Of a stretch of 64,000 bases of DNA, positions 57,447 to 64,000 are shown piece by piece. Source of the DNA: Triglochin maritima (Eukaryota; Streptophyta; Magnoliopsida; Alismatales; Juncaginaceae); assembly GCA_963682175.1 (NCBI GenBank), contig OY821782.1, positions 27,425,741 to 27,489,740 on the forward strand, read 5' to 3'. Position 1 is the stretch's first letter, and each line of letters begins with the position of its first letter. Made by a program: the position numbers and the translations under genes. Under the pieces are notes generated by a model. It ran no database searches. It had not been told where the DNA came from and saw only the letters and a program-made list of their open reading frames with translations.

Positions 57447-58817
57447 ATGGATGGTTACATGGGCGACCATTCATATCATTGTTGGGACCAAGATGATTCT
57501 CCCTGGTATTCCGGACCCATGCAACCTGGGGTGGCTCAGACGAACACCCCGTACGGTTGGGATGATCTTCATTATGTGACTGAGCAATCTTCATATAGGG
57601 GTGATATGAGAGAGGCACCGACGGCTAGATCTCCATCTAGTTATGTTGGATCATACTCTGGGCAACAAACTTTGGCCTCTTTCATGCATGCGGTAGACGA
57701 CATGAGTGCACCAGTGGCTCCAGTAGCCATTCCGTGCGATTGTTGTGGGTTGAGTGGTCATAATATCGGGGAGTGTCCTTATGTTCCCCCAGAGCCTGAG
57801 TATGAGCATACATTTTCCCAAAATGCTCAATATGACAGTTACGCATCCGCGTACATCCCGAGAGTGATGGATTCATGGGGAAACAATTCTTATTCAAATT
57901 CTTATACTTCATATTCACCCCAGTATCCTCCTCCCGAATACCCAGAATTCTACCAGCACCCCACTCCAAATCATTGGACTCATTCTCAGCCCATCAACAC
58001 CCAACCCCAAAATTTCCCAAGCTCTGACTTGGACCCCATCGTTGACCGCATACCTGATTCCTTGAAACAAACTCTCCAAACATTCATGGAAACCACACAA
58101 AATTTACTGAAGTCCAACTTGAATTCCTTGCAAACCATGGAAATGCAAGTGAGCCAGATGACACAACAATTCCATGAACGTGAGGAGGGTAAATTTTCTT
58201 GTCAACATGAGGATTCATCTTTTGATATCGAACCACCACCACATCCACAAATTCAAAGCACAATCTTTCAAAGTCAAACTCCTAGTCAGTCTGAGGGACT
58301 TGGGGTTTCAATTCACGATCACTTAGTGGAGGATTCGATTCAAATTGAGAATAGCTTGGACCAGTTCTATTATGAGTCGGCACAGGATTGTGCCTTACCT
58401 TTTTGTCCCGTGGCCCTTGAGCCACATGATCTTCATGTTGTGCCTCTTAAGGACTCACCTCTGGTGGAGCAAGAGCTCCCTAGTACCCTCAATTTCAAAC
58501 AACCTGATGAGAGTTTGCCTCTCACTATTGTTCCTGATCATCTTGGAAATGATGGAACATCAAACAACTACATTGCTCATGAGGGTATTAGGAGTTCCTT
58601 GGAGGATACTTTGGGTATGAGACCCACTTCCTGTTCTCCTGGTGAGTTGGACATGCATAACGAGGTGCTTGACCTCGTTCCGACTCACCAGCCTGTTGGT
58701 TGGAGAGTTTGGATTGATGATCATAACTTCAGTTCCGCAACGGAGATATTTTTCTTCCGTTGCCCCTTATTTCCCAAACTCTCGAGAGGTTCAAGCTCTT
58801 TCAGTTTGATCCTTTGA
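57447..58817 (+). CDS. Family B zinc-knuckle (gag-type) protein
   Basis: About 456 codons from the ATG at 57447; four further codons upstream open with TTG. Around codon 95-110 is a CCHC knuckle CDCCGLSGHNIGECP. It is followed by a Y/P/Q-rich linker (AYIPRVMDSWGNNSYS), a short coiled coil (SLKQTLQTFMETTQNLL...MEMQVSQMTQQF) and EREEGKFSCQ. The order knuckle, Y/P/Q linker, 'QVSQ' coil and 'ERE-GKF' parallels the family A polyprotein (QVSQLAQIIGEREKGQF), so it is the C-terminal half of an Athila gag. The N-terminal capsid-like domain is missing, and the last 180 residues are not recognised. No protease motif is seen. In a young element this open frame could be functional, but a role (RNA binding through the knuckle) is only inferred. 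Confidence 0.78.
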   Translation: MDGYMGDHSYHCWDQDDSPWYSGPMQPGVAQTNTPYGWDDLHYVTEQSSYRGDMREAPTARSPSSYVGSYSGQQTLASFMHAVDDMSAPVAPVAIPCDCCGLSGHNIGECPYVPPEPEYEHTFSQNAQYDSYASAYIPRVMDSWGNNSYSNSYTSYSPQYPPPEYPEFYQHPTPNHWTHSQPINTQPQNFPSSDLDPIVDRIPDSLKQTLQTFMETTQNLLKSNLNSLQTMEMQVSQMTQQFHEREEGKFSCQHEDSSFDIEPPPHPQIQSTIFQSQTPSQSEGLGVSIHDHLVEDSIQIENSLDQFYYESAQDCALPFCPVALEPHDLHVVPLKDSPLVEQELPSTLNFKQPDESLPLTIVPDHLGNDGTSNNYIAHEGIRSSLEDTLGMRPTSCSPGELDMHNEVLDLVPTHQPVGWRVWIDDHNFSSATEIFFFRCPLFPKLSRGSSSFSLIL

Positions 58818-60573
58818 ATGAGACGCCTTTGCGTCCAATTCATGAACCTCTCATTTCATCTGGTGCTCTTTGTGAAGGGGGCCCACGCATGCGTATTCTG
58901 GCCCCGCGTGGTGTCATGTTCCCTTTCCAAGTGCATTGACCCACTCTTGAGGTTCCCATTTGATGTCTTTTGACAAATGAAGATGGGAACTTATGTTTGT
59001 ACATAGTTATATGAAAAAAAGAAAAAAAGAAAAAAAAAGAAAAAGAAAAAAAGAAGTACAATAAAAGACTCCTTCAGTGAGCATTGATTGTTGTGAGCCC
59101 CAACCCTTGTGTATTTGGGCTCCATTTCTTTCACGTATTTGTATCCCTTCTTTAGCATCTCACAGGTTTTGAGGGAATTCGGGTTATGTCCATCAACATG
59201 ACCTTGCACTTCCCTTTGTACTTCATGTTGGTGAGATCTCTCCTTTTTATGCATCAATCCATGTAGTATCTTGCTTGCATTCATTGAGGACAATGCATGA
59301 AGTAGGTGTGGGGGGTGTTTTACGTGTGTACATAGTCGAGTCTTTTTCCTTTGATTTTGTTTTCTTTTGTTTGCATTGTTAGGGTCATGATAGTGTGCTG
59401 CATTTAATATCGATATATCTGCTTGCCATGATCCTTGGGTGACTTGTCTTCTTTTGCTTGCCTAGTGCTTCAAAATTTTCACATTTCTTTCAAAATCTTC
59501 ATGTGTTTTCGAAAGAAAATGTTTTGTGGGTTTTGCGTGTGTTTAGCATGTGCAAAACCGTTGAGAGGCAAAGTAAAAAGAAAGCTCCCAAAATTGTCTT
59601 GAACTTGATGCATTAGGATATCTAGTACGTGGCTTTAGGATTTATCGAGTCGTTAGGATGCACCCCAGTTTTCCCTTGGGGGTGAGTAATCATAGGGTTT
59701 CAGTGCTCAAACATTTAATGAAGTCCACCCTGAACCTAGTGAGTCAATAATTCGTGTCTGTTAACTTAAGGAAGTTTGTTGTAGTCAAGGACCCTTTAAA
59801 TCCTGTTGTGAGACATTAGTGTAGGGGTTTTGGTTCATGTGTAGATAAGAAATAAGTGAGTAGGTGTTCTCTCTTCTCGCACGGCTCCTATCACTCGGGA
59901 AAGTAGGTCTGAGGGGACTTTGTGCCTGGTGCTTTCGAGTCATCTGACTTGGGATGCGCCGACTGAACTCCCGTTACACGGGTGGTAGGGATTGCCCTAT
60001 GTGGAGATGTGGGGAAAGGTGTACGTGATAGTGTAAGTCCTCATGGGCAATGATGCATGGAACCTGACCCTGGGAGAATGAAGCTCCAACTAATAAAAAG
60101 TAAAAGAAAGAAAAAATGTGAAAAGAAACAAAAAGAAAAAAAAATGATAATGCAAATAAGAACCTTAATGGACTTTACACTTTGTAGCACTTGAGGATGT
60201 TGAGGTTGTCCATGTCTTTCACATAATTCCTTATTTAACTTGCACGAATGGTTCATTAGGGTAGAGGTGGACTGATCACCTATATAGAGTCGGCCCGTAG
60301 CATTACTGCGTCCATTGATCGACAAAATATTTCCAACGAGTCGAGGTCTAGATTGAATAATGCATCTTGTTCGGATTTTGTGGGTATATCCGCTGAAAAC
60401 CCTCAGGAGACAACACTCCTCCTCCTTGACAACAAAGAGGTTTAACGGCTTGTTGCACGTGCTAAGTGCAACCGTGATTCCTACGAAAGTGAGTTAGGAT
60501 TTCTTGTTTCTCGTTTGTTTTTCTCTTTCTTTGTTTTGCTCGAGACTAGCAAAAACTTAGGTGTGGGGGTATT
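58818..60573 (+). other. Family B 3' non-coding region with internal purine box, stem-loop and polypurine tract
   Basis: Contains A/G-rich tracts at about 59008-59056 and 60099-60145. The box GAGGACAATGCATGAAGTAG with GGTGTGGGGGG is at 59285-59314. A stem-loop with arms GTTGCAC/GTGCAAC is at 60452-60472, and the polypurine tract GGTGTGGGGGTATT at 60560-60573. About 150 bases before the tract are strikingly similar to family A (complement of 42159-42320). No coding sequence is recognised. Confidence 0.75.
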
Positions 60574-62125
60574 TGATTGACATCATTTCATGCTCATATT
60601 TGTATCTTATATCCATTATCTTACACCTAAACAATGCTACGTGACGAGTTTTATGTTTAGTTTTCAGGAATAAAGAGGTTTGAAGAGAAGAGCCATGAAA
60701 GGACCCAAAAGCTGGGAAAAAGGACTGAATGGTGAGATCTAGGGACCAAGATGCAAGGGAGAAGGACCTGAATGTAAGACAGAAGGACCTAAGAGCAAAA
60801 CAGAATACTCCACACCATCATGGGGAGTATTTTACCAATTCTATTCGGGTCGGAGCTCCAACAAGTCGAGTAACCGCATCAAAGACCAACAATACCAGAA
60901 AGCAAAGCCCACAACAAATTCCAACACGAGCCGACAATTTTGGACCGCCAATTGGCGGTCTTGGACCGCTAATTGGCGGTCCATATTGCTCAGGATCCGT
61001 CGAAATTTCTCCTGGACTTGTATTAATGTTCGTTTAGGCTATTTTTGGTATTGGTTTAGTCCCACATCGGGGGATTGTCCCCGATTAGCTTTTTCCATGC
61101 TTATAAATAGAACTCTTCACCTTCCATTGTAATTACCCATTGCTTGGTGGCATTCTCTCTACTAAGGAGTGAGCCTTGAAGCAAAAACTCAAGGTGGAGA
61201 TGAATGCTACCTTCAATGTGAGTCATTTGTTAATAAAATAATTCTTCTAGTTTCTTTCAATCTTGTCTTTTAATTTGTGCATGTTTGTTTAGTCTTTCCT
61301 TTCCTTTTATGATTCTTTAATGCTTCTTGCCTTCTTAGTTAACTTTCATTTCAGTATTATGCTTTCTTTTGCTAATATAGTTAGTGTAATGAGTAGTGAG
61401 TAGTTCCATCCCCATTTGGGGGGTGGAGAAATATGTGATATAATCATGTAGTGTATTAAGTGTGTGTTATTTTTATCCCTTGAGCTTTATATGATTTCCA
61501 TAACCATCTAATGGGTCTCCACTCTTATCTTTGATATGCTAATGCTCTTGAATGAAGCTTAGCTTATGCTTTGATTAGTGGACATATTTTATGGGGAATG
61601 ATAAGGTTAGGATATGGATGAAGTTAATGTTGGAAACACAATTTGTAGTGTATGTACTCTTGTTGCCTTTTCCTTAGCTAATGTCTTGTATGTTTTAATG
61701 ATGTAGTCATCTTAATTCATGTGGAGGCATAGTAGGGTATAGTCTTTATACTTGAGTTCATGTAGCTTCATTCCAATTATTGTCTTGTATGTTTTAATGA
61801 TGTAGTCTTATCTTAATTCATGTAGAGGCAAAGTTGGATGTAGTTTTATGATTTCATGTACTACATGTTGTGAGGAGCTTAATGAACACACACACACTTC
61901 TTTATGTTCACATTATTTCTCTACCCCCTTTTGGGCTTAGTTTATTGCTTATCTCCATTTCCATTTGCTTCTTAGTGTAGTTTAGTGTAACCAACATTTC
62001 TTCCCTTTCTTTACCTCTCGCCTTCGCACAAACCAAGTGTCGACACACCTCCCAGTGGACGACCCGTATTTGCCACCGCTTCAACGCGGCCGTGCACTTG
62101 CGGTTAAATATAAAACGATCAATCA
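60574..62125 (+). mobile_element. Family B 3' LTR
   Basis: 1552 bp. Differences from the 5' LTR seen by eye are near 60630, 61149, 61439, 61632 and 61996. Palindromes are at 60943-60960 and 60963-60982. Confidence 0.93.
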
Positions 62126-63924
62126 TTCACCTAACCCCTAAAACGTATTTTGCCACCGGTCGAACGTTGACAAGGAAATGGTAAACCGGATGTAGACTAA
62201 ATTGTGTGCCCAAACTTCATGTTATTTTTGGTTAGACGAATCAACTCTTGTGTCGACCGATTAATCTTTAACCTGGCCAAAACCCTCTAAACAGTCGACC
62301 GCCCCTCGATTTAGTTCAATCGTTAACTTTAGTAAACTTAAGTTACAACCATTTGGTTCGACCGTGTCTTTAGTTGGTTCAAACATTTACTTATTTCCAC
62401 GGAAACGGTCAACCATTCATCCTGTGTCGGTCGGCCGGTTTTGGACAGATTTGCTGAACTTAGTTTTCTATTTTGATCTTACACTAATCATTACCATATC
62501 TTCCCCAATGACTATAACACTCTAGGAGCTAATGAATAGAGGTTCCCACACCTTATTTACACAACTCTCATACTCCAAACTCACATATACACTAGAGAGA
62601 AACTCTCCCACTCAAAAAATCCCAAATCCAACACTTCAAACTTAAACTTCACCACTTGTACTCACATCCCTATCCATTCAAGTGTTCTCAAGTTAGAGTG
62701 TCTTTTCACACATTCTCTTTGTTAACAAAAGGTTGTAAAGGCTTCGGTGGAAGCATTCCTCTCAGGTTGTGAGAGGAGGATCTGAGCTCGGCGAGGGTTG
62801 TTCATGAGTTGGTGGTGTAAAGGCTTGATCTCGGCCCGGAATGAAGATCAGATTAGTGAAGACATGAACGAAGCTCTTGGGATCGAGCAGAGCATGTAAC
62901 AGAGGACTATGACCCGGGTTGTGGGTGCCGAACATTCATAAAATTGTTGCGTCTTTGTGGTTTGCCTTGTCTTTCTCTACTTGTCTTTTTATTGTTAATT
63001 TCCGCTGCATATTTAAGTAGAGATTAACACATTGATTATATATAATTACAAGCCATCGATCTTACAAATTATGTAATGTGTTAGTGATGGGTTCTTTTTA
63101 TTTTGTGCCATTTCACATGCTTAATGTGGACCTATGCTTGTAACTTGCTAAAACTTGTATTAGATGTGATAATGGGCACATTAGGTACTTGTCTCATGCT
63201 AGATCTAGAGTTTATCTTGTTGCTTGTAAATGATCATCTTGTTGCGGTGAATGGTTTGTTATGTATGGATGCTTGATTAGTAGAGAATGCATGAATGTAT
63301 TGAGTTGTAGGGATAGTTAATTGATGTCCTAATGGCCACACAGGGTACTTAGTTCATTCATGAGAACCCAAAGTGCATATAAACTTCATGTCTAACTATA
63401 TTAGTAAAGAAGGGTCAAAGGTGAGGGGCGTCCGGATTTCCCAATCTGGAGAGTGGGTCTTCGAGTGATAAGGTTTCTTAGCATTACACGCAACTTTGAT
63501 CCTATTAATATCTGGCCCTTCTACAAAGGGAATCTGCTCTATAAAAAATGTTCCTGTTGCTAAACTCCATTCAGTTCGAGTGATTATATCTGTAGCAGAA
63601 AGGTCTCTAGTGTGATGGTTGTATTTGATGTTAATTAGACTCTACACTAGTTTCTAGTTGATATCACCTTTTTCACACACTTGTACCTCATGTAATCAAG
63701 AACCACTCACACACATACCTACACACCTCCACTCCATGGGGGTTTAGTTTAATTGTTGATTAATTCATCGTTTAGTGTAATTGGTTTAGCATAATCCCTT
63801 CATTCTTCTCTTATTCCCCACCCGAGTAGGGTAGTTACAACACTCACAACTCTTTGTGGACCGACCCATACTTGTCGTGTCTTCACCGATGTCATGCACT
63901 TACGGTTATTAAAATGTTCAATCA

Positions 63925-64000
63925 GCTTGCATATAATGAATATGCAATATGCTAACGATACAATGCTATTTCTATACCTAGACTAACAGAATATTGTTAA
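63925..64000 (+). pseudogene. LINE (L1-type) reverse transcriptase fragment 3
   Basis: Directly after the GCTTG duplication a short open stretch carries QYANDTMLFLY, a decayed form of the (F/Y)ADD catalytic box of LINE RT. It is in the position expected after the fragment ending at 53399 when the nested DNA is set aside. It runs to the window edge and soon reaches a stop. Confidence 0.75.

Larger units (their letters stand above)
54761..62125 (+). mobile_element. Young Athila-like family B element, non-autonomous
   Basis: A complete 7365-bp element with identical-length LTRs (1552 bp each), perfect duplications TTCAC (54756-54760 and 62126-62130), a tRNA-Asp primer-binding site and a GGTGTGGGGGTATT polypurine tract. 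Only about five base differences between the two LTRs were found by eye, so it is recent. The internal region has one long frame with a gag-type zinc knuckle and no protease, reverse transcriptase, RNase H or integrase. Confidence 0.93.
54210..63066 (+). mobile_element. Sirevirus-like solo LTR, plus strand, split by the family B element
   Basis: It starts TGTTGGCTTTTAGGCCTTAATC, like the inverted start of the array LTRs, and ends CGATCTTACA. Flanks are GATTA (54205-54209) and AATTA (63067-63071), a 5-bp duplication with one change. Its own sequence (54210-54760 plus 62131-63066) is about 1.49 kb, close to the 1479-bp array LTR. Eroded palindromes (GTCGACCGATT, GGTCGGCCGG, CCGGTCAACCG) are visible. 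No primer-binding site or gag is attached. Confidence 0.88.
53400..63924 (+). mobile_element. Family C solo LTR (host of a two-level nest)
   Basis: The LTR begins TGATTAATATC at 53400 and ends GTTCAATCA at 63924, with perfect duplications GCTTG at 53395-53399 and 63925-63929. Its own sequence is 53400-54209 plus 63072-63924 (about 1.66 kb). The rest is the inserted Sirevirus-like solo LTR with its own nested element. The TATA box is at 53903-53910, and a palindrome with 8-bp arms (GACCACCG/CGGTGGTC) lies at 53781-53798. No internal region is attached. It interrupts the LINE RT. Confidence 0.9.

Overview
The window is plant nuclear DNA, most likely from a dicot-like angiosperm. It shows plant-type LTR retrotransposons primed by tRNA-Asp or initiator tRNA-Met, a plant H3.1-type histone gene, a MULE transposase relic with an OTU-like tail, and a plant L1-type LINE. 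No bacterial or organellar genes are visible. The only gene that looks like an intact host gene is histone H3 (9315-9725, minus strand). Nearly everything else is transposable elements, and many can be bounded to the base by matching target-site duplications (TSDs).

Left part (1-9.9 kb): a decayed Ty1/copia 3' end (1-785); a solo LTR of Athila-like family A (2728-3958, TSD ACGCC); a frameshifted MULE transposase with C-terminal OTU-like sequence (4013-6079); two adjoining 22-bp minisatellites (6.78-7.83 kb); a three-copy direct/inverted repeat (8.08-8.58 kb); and the H3 gene with its promoter.

Middle (9.96-31.8 kb): an AT-rich inverted-repeat element is interrupted by a 21.1-kb head-to-tail array of a pol-less Sirevirus-like Ty1/copia element on the minus strand. 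The order is six LTRs, five full internal regions and one truncated one, with a 3780-bp period. Interior units are almost identical and edge units are more diverged, so the array looks like a retrotransposon turning into a satellite. It is followed by a foldback element built of minisatellite (31.8-34.6 kb) that contains a Sirevirus-like solo LTR.

Right part (34.6-64 kb): a family C solo LTR and a hAT-like MITE lie next to fragments of one L1-type LINE (37692-37806, 52445-53399, 63925-64000). The LINE is split by two nests. Nest 1 is a degenerate Ty1/copia element (37807-52444) holding an Athila-like gag-protease-only element (40982-48229, TSD ACCTT). Nest 2 is three deep: a family C solo LTR (53400-63924, TSD GCTTG) holds a Sirevirus-like solo LTR (54210-63066), which holds a very young, complete but non-autonomous Athila-like family B element (54761-62125, TSD TTCAC).

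The elements appear to depend on helpers. Three different families kept LTRs, primer-binding site, polypurine tract and gag-type sequence but lost reverse transcriptase and integrase. Families A and B share a leader motif, an internal polypurine-like box and a 3' stem-loop that are better conserved than their coding regions. All Athila-like LTRs here carry a GC-rich palindrome about 90-120 bp upstream of the TATA box. All identifications are from reading the sequence; no database search was run.
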